A stretch of DNA of 64,000 nucleotides from Nitrosomonas ureae (GTDB lineage Bacteria > Pseudomonadota > Gammaproteobacteria > Burkholderiales > Nitrosomonadaceae): contig NZ_FNUX01000007.1 in the NCBI RefSeq assembly GCF_900108305.1, positions 1-64,000 on the forward strand, given 5' to 3'. The position numbers and the translations under genes are program-made. Positions 1 to 8,310 of this stretch are shown in pieces; the stretch's first letter is position 1, and the number at the start of each line of letters is the position of its first letter. The notes beneath the pieces are model-generated. The model did not search any database, was not told the origin of the DNA, and was given only the letters and a program-made list of their open reading frames with translations.

Positions 1-52
1 TACGAATTGCTCGTTCACGGATTTCAGGTGAGTATCTTATCGATTTATTCAT
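1..52 (-). CDS. IS3-family transposase OrfA, N-terminal fragment (runs off window)
   Basis: The visible start reads MNKSIRYSPEIRERAIR, matching the beginning of the HTH_Tnp_1 (OrfA) protein of IS3-family elements. Seventeen codons are visible before the window edge. The ATG lies 50 bases inside the inverted repeat, as expected for OrfA. An ATG at 60 is followed at once by an in-frame stop, so the start at 52 was chosen. Confidence 0.75.
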   Translation of the reverse strand, partial: MNKSIRYSPEIRERAIR

Positions 53-102
53 AGCTCCATTCTCTCAAGAAATGGAGTCTCCGATAAACCCGGGGCGGTT
101 CA
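1..102 (-). mobile_element. Left-truncated IS3-family insertion sequence end
   Basis: The minus strand reads inward from position 102 with TGAACCGCCCCGGGTTTATC, which resembles the terminal inverted repeat of IS3-family elements, and then enters a transposase OrfA start. The rest of the element lies outside the window. The outer boundary at 102 is inferred from the TG start of the repeat; the opposite end and the target duplication cannot be seen here. Confidence 0.75.
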
Positions 103-373
103 CTTTCGATGAAAATCCAACCAACCAAAGTTATTCTCCACATTGAATGGAAATATCAGATTCAATTTCTCAACAACAATTGTTGGGTACTTTTTTCAGG
201 GATGACTACTTATACTTGGCAATTTCCCAATCTGTATGGTATTTGCTAGCGCAAGACCTGACAGGTAATGTTCTAATCAGCTTAGTGCGGCACGCCTATT
301 GACTACCTTTAATGATGAGATCTTAGAAAGCAGCGCATCCAGGCTGATTAGACTAACTGAGCGTTTTTTTATT

Positions 374-889
374 CTAATCCTCATCGCTGTCTTGTTTATG
401 GTCTTTGCCAGGCTTGGATGATTCATACTCATAGTTCATTGAATTGCCTCGACGTCCCAGTACAACCGAAATGATATCATCACCGTATTTAAGGCATGGT
501 ACGATTAATTTGTCACCTTGTACCGCTGCATAACATTCACTGATATCAGTAGTATAGATAATTGGACAGTTTTTAACATCCACCAGCTTAACATCAGTTA
601 TCTGACTAACAGTATTTAAAGTCGTAACCACTGCGGTACCTTTTTTGATAATAACGTCAGTTGCAGTTGTGTCTATATTTAAACCAAGAAGATTCAAACC
701 GGAATCGGCAAGACACGAATTCAAAGTGCCATCATTAAGGTTTCTCACAACTAATTGAGAGCCTGCCACACTGTTATCAAGAATAAAAATGGAATTACCT
801 TCCACTGCAATAGTTTCAGCCATAATAGACTGTATATTTGCAATAAGCAGTGATATTGCGCAAGACATTGTTAAAATAATTTTTTTCAT
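374..889 (-). CDS. Secreted hypothetical protein (171 aa)
   Basis: I do not recognise this family. The N-terminus is a typical Sec signal peptide: MKK, a hydrophobic stretch, and a likely cut after SIMA near residue 24, so the mature protein should be periplasmic or exported. The mature part is rich in short beta-type hydrophobic segments and has four cysteines, which could form disulfides in the periplasm. The last 20 residues are strongly charged (KPGKDHKQDSDED). It stands alone: an IS end lies downstream and 430 bases of non-coding sequence upstream. Function unknown. Confidence 0.6.
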   Translation of the reverse strand: MKKIILTMSCAISLLIANIQSIMAETIAVEGNSIFILDNSVAGSQLVVRNLNDGTLNSCLADSGLNLLGLNIDTTATDVIIKKGTAVVTTLNTVSQITDVKLVDVKNCPIIYTTDISECYAAVQGDKLIVPCLKYGDDIISVVLGRRGNSMNYEYESSKPGKDHKQDSDED

Positions 890-1319
890 AAAATCCCCTG
901 AAATATTAGCTTATTGTAAAACGTAACTGTCGATTAGTTATTCATCGTATCATCGTCAAGATCTCTGACAACCTTAGAAGTTTCGTTAGGCAGCTGAAAT
1001 ATAATTAATTTCGTTAAATGTTGTGAAAAATACAACATTAGTCAAAAATGCACTCACAAATCAGCTGTCCCAAACCAACGACTGAGCTGAACGTGTTATT
1101 CGCACCCTCGTGCAGATGTGGCATTCATTGCCAAACCAATTCCAAAGATTGCTTCTACTGACAGATTCATATGGCGGTACCCAACAATAGCAGTACCAAT
1201 AAGTGCAGGGCCGCGCGGAGAAAATTTATTACCATGGTCGATCATTAATATGATCTAAACAAGCAGAAACGATCATATACTCGACTAAAATTCCATTCCA
1301 GAAAATGTGACACTTTATT
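890..1319. other. Intergenic region, no convincing gene
   Basis: This 430-base stretch carries upstream sequence for the secreted protein and the downstream end of the kinase gene. A 49-codon open frame on the minus strand (1096-1245) has a protein-like composition but no ribosome binding site or recognised family, so it is not called as a gene. No tRNA or clear terminator was seen. Confidence 0.5.
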
Positions 1320-2255
1320 CTAGAAAATACGAGTACCAAAGCTCTCAAAATAACATTGGTCAATTTCATCACGAGAGAACTGGTGATTTTGTCCGCCGCG
1401 CTGGGCGATTTTTAAGGAACCCATCAGCGAACTCAGCTGTCCTGTGGTTTGCCAGTCCAGATTATTGACAATGCCGTATAGCAATCCGGCTCGATAGGCG
1501 TCGCCGCAGCCGGTGGGATCGACGATTTCTTTAGGTTTAATACTAGGGATCTCAAATTTCTTGCCATCGGCGTAAATGAGGGATCCTTGCGCACCCAAGG
1601 TGATGATCAGGGCTTTGGCTTTGTTCGCCAAGGATTCCAGATTAATTCCTGTGCGGTCTTGCAGCATCTGACCTTCATAATCATTGACGGCGATGTAATC
1701 GGCTTTGTCGATAAAATCGAGTAGCTCTTCTCCGTTATACATCGGCAGCCCTTGCCCTGGATCAAAAACAAACGGAATGCCGGTTTTGTGAAATTCGTGC
1801 GCATGCTGCATCATGCCATCGCGTCCGTCCGGCGCAATAATGCCCAACTGAATATCGCAGGTTTCCTGCACGGAATTAAGGTGCGAGAAGTTCATCGCTC
1901 CCGGATGAAACGCGGTGATTTGATTATCATCCAGATCAGTGGTAATGAAGGCTTGTGCGGTGAAGGTATCGGCTACGTGCAGTACATGCTCCTGGGTCAG
2001 GCTTAATCGCTCAAACCGCGCGGCATAGGGCGCATAGTCATCGCCGACGGTAGCCATCATGACAGGCTCACCACCCAACATTTTTAGATTGTATGCAATA
2101 TTACCGGCACAACCGCCGAATTCGCGGCGCATTTCAGGAACCAGAAATGCGACATTCAATACGTGGATTTTCTCAGGCAAAATGTGATTCTTAAATCGAT
2201 CCTGGAAAACCATAATATTATCGTAAGCGATAGAACCACATATCAATGTGCGCAT
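1320..2255 (-). CDS. PfkB-family carbohydrate/nucleoside kinase
   Basis: A ribokinase/adenosine-kinase-type (PfkB) sugar kinase of normal length (311 aa). Both family signatures are visible: the glycine-rich GGCAGN near residues 47-52 in the substrate lid region, and DPTGCGDAYRAG near 246-257, where Asp252 is the expected catalytic base next to the anion hole. The exact substrate cannot be read from sequence; adenosine-kinase-like members are the nearest match. It lies 42 bases after gcvPB in the same direction, so it is probably the last gene of the glycine cleavage operon, although no metabolic link is obvious. Confidence 0.85.
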   Translation of the reverse strand: MRTLICGSIAYDNIMVFQDRFKNHILPEKIHVLNVAFLVPEMRREFGGCAGNIAYNLKMLGGEPVMMATVGDDYAPYAARFERLSLTQEHVLHVADTFTAQAFITTDLDDNQITAFHPGAMNFSHLNSVQETCDIQLGIIAPDGRDGMMQHAHEFHKTGIPFVFDPGQGLPMYNGEELLDFIDKADYIAVNDYEGQMLQDRTGINLESLANKAKALIITLGAQGSLIYADGKKFEIPSIKPKEIVDPTGCGDAYRAGLLYGIVNNLDWQTTGQLSSLMGSLKIAQRGGQNHQFSRDEIDQCYFESFGTRIF

Positions 2256-2297
2256 TATTTGGCTTCCATTTCGATTAATGGGGCTGACTTTATTGGG

Positions 2298-3749
2298 TCA
2301 GGCACCCTGCTTCCAGGCCAAATCCGGTTCACGCGCAGCCTTGACATCATCCAGCTTACGCACTGGCATGGTATGCGGCGCGCCTTTCACCATATCCGGT
2401 TGCTCTTCGATTTCCTGCAAGATTTCCTTCATCGACGTGACAAAAGCATCCAGCGTCTCTTTGGATTCCGTCTCGGCTGGTTCGATCAACAAGCATTCGG
2501 GAACCAACAGTGGAAAATACGTCGTTGGGGCATGGTAACCTTTATCGAGCAGGCGTTTTGCCAGATTCATCGCTGTTACGCCGGTTTTATCCTTGATATC
2601 TTTTAGCGTTACAATGAATTCATGGCTGGCGCGGCGATTAGGATAAGCAATTTCAAATCCCGCTTTGCGTAATTCAGCCATCAGATAGTTGGCATTCAGT
2701 GTGGCAAACTCGGAAATACGATGCATACCATCCAATCCCAGCAAGCGAACATAGATATATGCTCGTAGCAGGACACCAGCATTACCCATGTGCGCGGATA
2801 ACCGGCCAATGGATTGCGGTTTGTCTTTTTCAGTAACCCAGCGATAGGTTTCGCCTTCCTTGGCAACAATCGGGATCGGTATAAAAGGCAATAAGCGTTC
2901 AGCCACACCTACCGGCGCAGAGCCTGGCCCTCCACCGCCATGCGGAGTCGAAAAGGTTTTGTGCAGATTGATATGGATCACATCAAAACCCATATCGCCC
3001 GGCTTCACTTTACCCAATACCGCATTAAGATTAGCGCCGTCGTAATACAGCAAACCACCCGCTTGATGCACCACACGACTCATTTCAGCAACATTTTTCT
3101 CGAATACGCCCAGTGTCGATGGGTTAGTCAGCATCAGCCCGGCGGTTTTTGGCCCAACGGCGGCTTTCAATGCGTCCAGATCCACATTGCCATCTTTATC
3201 GGTAGCAATTTCCACCACTTTGAAACCGCACATTACGGCAGTAGCCGGATTTGTACCATGCGCGGCATCGGGAACAATGATTTCAGTGCGTTCAAAATCA
3301 CCGCGCGATTCGTGATAGGCACGAATCATCATGACACCGATCAATTCGCCCTGCGCACCCGCCATCGGTGTCAAGCTGACACCGGCCATGCCGGTAACCG
3401 ACTTCAGGATTTCCTGCAACTCATACATGCAAGCAAGATAACCTTGCCCGGTATCTTCCGGTGCCAGTGGATGCCGGGATAGAAACTGCGGTAACATCGC
3501 TAATGAGTTACACGCACGCGGATTGTATTTCATCGTGCATGAACCTAGTGGATAAAACTCGGTATCAATCGAAAAATTCTTTTGTGATAAGCGAGTGAAG
3601 TGACGCACCGTATCCATCTCGGAAACTTCCGGCAGCAGCACTTTCGATTTGCGCTGCAGATTCTGCGGAATTGCAGACTTGCTCGCCGGTTTTGTCGGTG
3701 ATTGGGAATAATTAAAACGCCCTGGGCGCGAGTGTTCAAATATCAACAT
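2298..3749 (-). CDS. gcvPB: Glycine dehydrogenase (decarboxylating) subunit 2, P-protein C-terminal half
   Basis: Subunit 2 of the two-chain P-protein, which decarboxylates glycine with pyridoxal phosphate and passes the aminomethyl group to the lipoyl arm of GcvH. The PLP lysine is Lys264 in [16 protein letters not shown], and the glycine-rich loop follows directly. Length (483 aa) is normal for the split form. It lies 22 bases after tpx and is separated by tpx from its partner gcvPA; both chains are needed for activity. ATG start at 3749; no alternative looks better. Confidence 0.96.
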   Translation of the reverse strand: MLIFEHSRPGRFNYSQSPTKPASKSAIPQNLQRKSKVLLPEVSEMDTVRHFTRLSQKNFSIDTEFYPLGSCTMKYNPRACNSLAMLPQFLSRHPLAPEDTGQGYLACMYELQEILKSVTGMAGVSLTPMAGAQGELIGVMMIRAYHESRGDFERTEIIVPDAAHGTNPATAVMCGFKVVEIATDKDGNVDLDALKAAVGPKTAGLMLTNPSTLGVFEKNVAEMSRVVHQAGGLLYYDGANLNAVLGKVKPGDMGFDVIHINLHKTFSTPHGGGGPGSAPVGVAERLLPFIPIPIVAKEGETYRWVTEKDKPQSIGRLSAHMGNAGVLLRAYIYVRLLGLDGMHRISEFATLNANYLMAELRKAGFEIAYPNRRASHEFIVTLKDIKDKTGVTAMNLAKRLLDKGYHAPTTYFPLLVPECLLIEPAETESKETLDAFVTSMKEILQEIEEQPDMVKGAPHTMPVRKLDDVKAAREPDLAWKQGA

Positions 3750-3771
3750 GATCTATAAATTCAATCTTAAT

Positions 3772-4269
3772 TTATTGCTTCAAGGCAACTATGGCTGCAT
3801 CATAATTAGGTTCGTCTGCAATTTCCGGAACCAGTTCGGCATGAATGATTGTGTCTGACTCATCCAGCACAATTACTGCGCGCGCTGTAATCCCACCAAA
3901 TGGGCTATCGGCGATCAAGACACCATAATCCTTCATAAAATTGGCGCCACGCATGGTCGATAATGTAATTACTTTATCCAAACCTTCAGCGTCAGTAAAT
4001 CGGCTCATGGCGAAAGGCAAATCAGCGGCAATAATCAATACTACGGTATTGTCCATATTACTTGCCTGCTGGTTGAATTTACGGGTTGAAATTGCACATA
4101 CCGGCGTATCCAGACTGGGAACAATATTCAATACTTTCTTTTTTCCTGCATAATTGGCCAATGTAACATCCTGCAGATCTCGATTGACCAAAGAAAATGC
4201 CGGTGCCTTTTGACCGACTTTTGGAAAAGTACCTTCAATTTTGATGGGATTTCCTTTGAGAGTAACCAT
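3772..4269 (-). CDS. tpx: Thiol peroxidase Tpx, single-cysteine form
   Basis: An atypical peroxiredoxin of the Tpx class, which reduces hydrogen and alkyl peroxides. The peroxidatic site [14 protein letters not shown] carries Cys58. In E. coli Tpx the resolving cysteine (Cys95) lies 34 residues after the peroxidatic one, in the segment LPFAQSRFCGAEGL. Here that segment reads [14 protein letters not shown], so Thr92 takes its place, and the 165-residue protein has no other cysteine. It cannot form the usual internal disulfide and must use an outside thiol or partner. It is placed between gcvPA (52 bases upstream) and gcvPB (22 bases downstream), so it is very likely co-transcribed with them. 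Confidence 0.93.
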   Translation of the reverse strand: MVTLKGNPIKIEGTFPKVGQKAPAFSLVNRDLQDVTLANYAGKKKVLNIVPSLDTPVCAISTRKFNQQASNMDNTVVLIIAADLPFAMSRFTDAEGLDKVITLSTMRGANFMKDYGVLIADSPFGGITARAVIVLDESDTIIHAELVPEIADEPNYDAAIVALKQ

Positions 4270-4321
4270 GATTTTTCCTTAACGATATAGTTGAAAGTAA
4301 TAGGTTTAAGTAAAGCGCGGT

Positions 4322-5674
4322 TTAACCAAGCGCTTGCTGCATGGCGGTTGCATAATTTCGCAAATCAGATTCAGTCTTGGTTTCCGTTGCACAAACCAAC
4401 AAGGTATTACCCAATTCAGGATATTGCCCTTGCAAATTATATCCCCCCAGAATGCCTTTCTGCTTCAGCTTATTCAACACATCAGCAACAGGCTTAGACA
4501 AAGTTAATGCAGTCTCATGAAATACGGGCCCGCTAAATGTTCTTTCTACTCCCTTAAACTTCACCAGCTGTTCGACCAATTCCAGCGTATTGGCGTGAGA
4601 TTGTGCCGCCACCCGACGCAATCCTTCCGGCCCCACTAACGACATAAAAATAGTGGCTGCGGTCACCATCAACCCTTGATTGGTACAAATATTGGATGTT
4701 GCTTTGGAACGGCGGATATGTTGTTCGCGCGCCTGCAAGGTCAGCACAAATCCTTCTTTGCCATCCAAATCCGTAGTACGACCAATAATACGTCCTGGCA
4801 TCTGACGCACCAGCTCGTTTTTGCACGCCATAAAACCAAAGTATGGACCACCGCTGGATAAAGGTATTCCAAGGGGCTGGCCTTCACCGACAGCAATATC
4901 GGCACCCTTGCTGCCCCACTCTCCAGGAGGAGTCAATACTGCCAACGTAGTTGGATTAACAACACCGATGGCAAAAGCATTTTTGCTATGCGCCCAATCG
5001 GTCAATGCATCGACTTGTTCCAACACCCCAAAGAAATTAGGTTGCGGAATCACCAGAGCGGCAAAATCTTCATGATTCGAGTTGACTAATGATTCCGGTA
5101 GAATTTGTCCGCATTCAGTGCAGTAAGGCAATTCCACCACTTCAATTTTTTGATTGCTGACAATAGCACGAACCACCTGACGATAAACAGGATGAACTGT
5201 TTGCGGAATCAAAATACGCCGCGATGTTTTGTGCGAACGCACTGCCATTAGAGCAGCTTCAGCCAGCGCCGTAGCACCGTCATACATGCTGGCATTGGAT
5301 ACATCCATCCCGGTCAGAGAAGCCATCATGGATTGATATTCATACAATAACTGCAAAGTCCCTTGACTGGCTTCTGCTTGATAAGGTGTATAGGAAGAAT
5401 AAAACTCTCCGCGCGTGGTGATCTGCCAAACCGCCGCAGGTATATGATGCTCATAAGCACCCGCACCAATGAAGTTTTGATAAAACCCATCTTGAGTAGC
5501 ACGTGCCATCATCAGTCGAGTTATTTCCATTTCACTCAGTCCGGGAGGAACGCCCGTTAATTCACCGCTGATCAATTCTTTTGGAATTTCATCAAAAAGC
5601 TCTTCAATTGTTTTCGCGCCAATGCTGGCAAGCATTTCAGCAATATCTTCTTTGGTATGTGGAATAAACGGCAT
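4322..5674 (-). CDS. gcvPA: Glycine dehydrogenase (decarboxylating) subunit 1, P-protein N-terminal half
   Basis: Subunit 1 of the split P-protein of the glycine cleavage system (450 aa, normal length). Family landmarks include the start [15 protein letters not shown], the [12 protein letters not shown] segment near residue 70, and the C-terminal [19 protein letters not shown]. This chain lacks the PLP lysine and works as a heterotetramer with GcvPB. It lies 74 bases after gcvH and 52 bases before tpx. Split P-proteins are common in several bacterial groups, so the two-gene form is not a frameshift. Confidence 0.96.
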   Translation of the reverse strand: MPFIPHTKEDIAEMLASIGAKTIEELFDEIPKELISGELTGVPPGLSEMEITRLMMARATQDGFYQNFIGAGAYEHHIPAAVWQITTRGEFYSSYTPYQAEASQGTLQLLYEYQSMMASLTGMDVSNASMYDGATALAEAALMAVRSHKTSRRILIPQTVHPVYRQVVRAIVSNQKIEVVELPYCTECGQILPESLVNSNHEDFAALVIPQPNFFGVLEQVDALTDWAHSKNAFAIGVVNPTTLAVLTPPGEWGSKGADIAVGEGQPLGIPLSSGGPYFGFMACKNELVRQMPGRIIGRTTDLDGKEGFVLTLQAREQHIRRSKATSNICTNQGLMVTAATIFMSLVGPEGLRRVAAQSHANTLELVEQLVKFKGVERTFSGPVFHETALTLSKPVADVLNKLKQKGILGGYNLQGQYPELGNTLLVCATETKTESDLRNYATAMQQALG

Positions 5675-5748
5675 GATTTATCTAGAAAACTTTCAGAAAT
5701 AAGACATTAAAATAGTAAAACAAAATACATTTCAATCCTGGATGGATA

Positions 5749-6138
5749 TTAGTGATCCTCGTTCTCGACCAACTCGTTATAAGCAGTTGCATCCATTAAT
5801 CCATCCAGCTCGGCTGTATTACTGGGTTTCAATTTAAATAACCAGGCGGAATAAGCATCTTCGTTTATTTTTCCTGGCTCGTCGACCAGCGGAGAATTCA
5901 CCGCGGTAACTTCACCCGAGATAGGAGAATATACATCTGCAGCTGCCTTGACTGATTCCGCAACCGCGCATTCCTCTTTTTGTTTAAGTACACGCCCAAC
6001 TTCCGGCAATTCGATAAACACCATATCACCGAGTAATTCCTGTGCATGATGGGTAATACCGACAGTTACTGTACCGTCTGCTTCAGATTTTACCCATTCA
6101 TGAGATTTGCTATATTTTAAATGTGTTGGAATACTCAT
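5749..6138 (-). CDS. gcvH: Glycine cleavage system H protein
   Basis: The lipoyl carrier that shuttles the aminomethyl group between the P and T proteins. The lipoylated residue is Lys64 in [17 protein letters not shown], the standard H-protein motif. Length (129 aa) is normal. A good ribosome binding site (CCGGAGTG) precedes the ATG at 6138. It lies 46 bases after gcvT in the same operon. Confidence 0.97.
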   Translation of the reverse strand: MSIPTHLKYSKSHEWVKSEADGTVTVGITHHAQELLGDMVFIELPEVGRVLKQKEECAVAESVKAAADVYSPISGEVTAVNSPLVDEPGKINEDAYSAWLFKLKPSNTAELDGLMDATAYNELVENEDH

Positions 6139-6184
6139 TTTTCACTCCGGATTAAAGTAATCTAATATTTTTAATTAATTTTTA

Positions 6185-7276
6185 TTAAACTAATACCTTG
6201 CCATTCCGCACGAATGGGTATTTTACCACCTTTGCGCGCAGCTTTTTATCGCGCACGATGACATTGACTTCATCACCGATGGTTATTTGCGTGGGGACAC
6301 GCGCCAAAGCAATCGATTGGTTCATGGTTGGCGAGAATCCGCCGCTGGTAATCTCACCCGAATACTCAACGTCATCTTTTTGCCCGGCAACCTGCTGATG
6401 GCTTCTCAGTACGCCACGATCAACCAGTACCAATCCTACCAATTGATGCGTGACAACGGTATCCGACAGCGCCTGTTTGCCAATGAAATCACGCTCGCTT
6501 TTCAGATCGACGGTCCAAGCCAATCCGGATTCCAACGGGTTCTTCGTCTCATCCATATCTTGACCATATAAATTCATACCCGCTTCCAGACGCAGCGTAT
6601 CACGCGCACCCAATCCGGCAGGAGCAACGCCGGCAGCATACAACGCTTTCCAGAATGCTGGCGCATCGGCGGCAGGCAAAATGATCTCAAAACCATCTTC
6701 GCCGGTATAGCCCGTACGCGCAATGAAGTATTGCCCGACAACTGCGGATTGAAATTGTTTTAGTTCTTCGGTCGCTGATTGAGAATTTGGGATGACTTGC
6801 CATACTTTGGCTCGGGCATTGGGTCCTTGCACGGCAACCATGGCAAGATCGCGTCTTGGCGTAATTTCGAGATCAGGTGCCCATTCATCACGTTTTTTGA
6901 GCATCCAGGCGACATCCTTATCCGCTGTACCGGCATTGACCACGATACGGAACCAGGTTTCGGACAGGAAATAGATGATCAGATCATCGATGATACCTGC
7001 TTGCGGAGTCAGCATGCAGGAATATAGCGCTTTGCCAGGAAGCGTCAATTTATCAACATTGTTTGCCACCAGCCGGCGTAGAAAGTCGCGCACATTGTCG
7101 CCTTTAATATCCACGGGCAACATGTGTGAGACATCAAACATGCCCGCATCCTGACGGACTTTATGATGTTCGTCTAACTGTGAGCCGTAATGCAACGGCA
7201 TATCCCAGCCACCAAAATCCACCATTTTGGCGTTCATATCGCGGTGGGTTTGATTAAGGGGTGTCATTTTCAGCAC
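6185..7276 (-). CDS. gcvT: Glycine cleavage system T protein (aminomethyltransferase)
   Basis: Releases ammonia from the H-protein-bound intermediate and gives 5,10-methylene-tetrahydrofolate. Family landmarks are [20 protein letters not shown] with MFDVSHM near residues 27-51, [12 protein letters not shown] for folate binding, and [20 protein letters not shown]. The length of 363 aa is normal. The start is a GTG at 7276, supported by GGGAGA 5 bases upstream; an in-frame ATG three codons later has worse spacing. It is the first gene of the operon, about 40 bases after the glycine riboswitch. Confidence 0.96.
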   Translation of the reverse strand: MLKMTPLNQTHRDMNAKMVDFGGWDMPLHYGSQLDEHHKVRQDAGMFDVSHMLPVDIKGDNVRDFLRRLVANNVDKLTLPGKALYSCMLTPQAGIIDDLIIYFLSETWFRIVVNAGTADKDVAWMLKKRDEWAPDLEITPRRDLAMVAVQGPNARAKVWQVIPNSQSATEELKQFQSAVVGQYFIARTGYTGEDGFEIILPAADAPAFWKALYAAGVAPAGLGARDTLRLEAGMNLYGQDMDETKNPLESGLAWTVDLKSERDFIGKQALSDTVVTHQLVGLVLVDRGVLRSHQQVAGQKDDVEYSGEITSGGFSPTMNQSIALARVPTQITIGDEVNVIVRDKKLRAKVVKYPFVRNGKVLV

Positions 7277-7315
7277 GGAATTCTCCCGGAAATAAATAAA
7301 AGTCAGCTCAGATGA

Positions 7316-7524
7316 CTTCGCACCCCTCTGTCCTTTTACCTGAGAGATTTACAGATTAGCATCCGCGTGCCCCTTCGGTGGCCAAGGACAATTCCTTGGC
7401 ACTCTCCAGATTGCCCGTCACAAGCGGTTCTTAAGGAACAAGTCTGACTTGACCATGCCTGAGCGATTCCGGGGGGTTACGCCTTCGGCGGCGCTTCTTA
7501 ATAATTAGCGCGCTCTCCTGCTTG
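7316..7524 (-). promoter_or_regulatory. Tandem glycine riboswitch controlling the gcv operon
   Basis: On the minus strand, two glycine aptamers follow each other. Aptamer I (about 7524 to 7441) shows GGAGAGCGCGC, GCCGCCGAAGGCGTAA and CGCTCAGGCA. Aptamer II (about 7412 to 7316) shows GGAGAGTGCC, CCACCGAAGGGGCA and the closing CTCTCAGGTAAAAGGACAGAG. These are the conserved blocks of the glycine riboswitch family. It ends about 40 bases before the gcvT start. Glycine binding to this class usually turns on gcv expression; whether control here is at transcription or translation was not worked out. Confidence 0.95.
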
Positions 7525-7695
7525 GACTTCAAATGGCTGAATGCGAACTATACGCTAGTAACAATGTTTTATACAAGCCATTCAAATAAATTTTCTGACG
7601 GATTACAAACGATGATGATCAAAAAAACAAACTGATTGACAGATACAAAGAGAACTCGAATCATCAGCTTGAAACAATAAATAATTATTTTAATA

Positions 7696-8289
7696 TCAAT
7701 TTCTTGAAAATCTTATCCCAACCGTTGCATGGGTATCCGATGCAGTCAATATGGCAGAAAAATGATCATCAATTTGAATCCATTGCCCGCGACCGAACCT
7801 GATATTAGCCGAAGTAAGAGGGTCGCATGCTCTTTCATTTTGCAATTCTTCTGAAATATTCATGCAAACCGAATGATATAGATGCTGCGCCATATCGACA
7901 TCGGAATCAGGTATCGGGGCATCACGCACTGTGGGGCTTTTGTTCCGCCCGCCACTCATGCCCCGATAGTAGGCGATTTGACGAAAAACCGGATTATCAT
8001 CGACTTCCACACGAGAAATCGTACTCCGGCCTTTATCTGCATACTTCTGTTTGGTATACAGAGATTCATTGACCTTCGTGTAATCTCGCGCTTGCAGAAT
8101 TTCCGCAATCATTTCCAATGGTGTATTGATTGAAATACCCTCGATTTCAATCGTTTCTAAAACTCTCTTTTCCGGGCTGCCAGTCCACCCTTGCGATGCA
8201 GCGCTACATGATACCGCGGCAATCCATAACACTATGAACCCCCGGACAACACAGCCCTGCCATGAATTTTGCCATTTCATATTGCTCAT
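7696..8289 (-). CDS. Exported hypothetical protein (197 aa)
   Basis: I do not recognise this family. It has one N-terminal hydrophobic segment (about residues 14-32, ending CSAAS), which may be a signal peptide or a lipoprotein signal (VSCSA). The rest is soluble and polar, with two more cysteines (near 142 and 155) that could pair in the periplasm. The ATG at 8289 has a very strong ribosome binding site, AAGGAGGTTGAG. It lies 21 bases after the CopD-cytochrome gene in the same direction and is probably co-expressed with it. Confidence 0.65.
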   Translation of the reverse strand: MSNMKWQNSWQGCVVRGFIVLWIAAVSCSAASQGWTGSPEKRVLETIEIEGISINTPLEMIAEILQARDYTKVNESLYTKQKYADKGRSTISRVEVDDNPVFRQIAYYRGMSGGRNKSPTVRDAPIPDSDVDMAQHLYHSVCMNISEELQNERACDPLTSANIRFGRGQWIQIDDHFSAILTASDTHATVGIRFSRN

Positions 8290-8310
8290 CTCAACCTCCT
8301 TGTAAAAACA

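Noticed and set aside
4322-5674. Possibility that gcvPA and gcvPB are a broken single gcvP
   Set aside because: Both have full-length split-type starts and ends and are separated by an intact tpx gene; the two-subunit form is a known arrangement.
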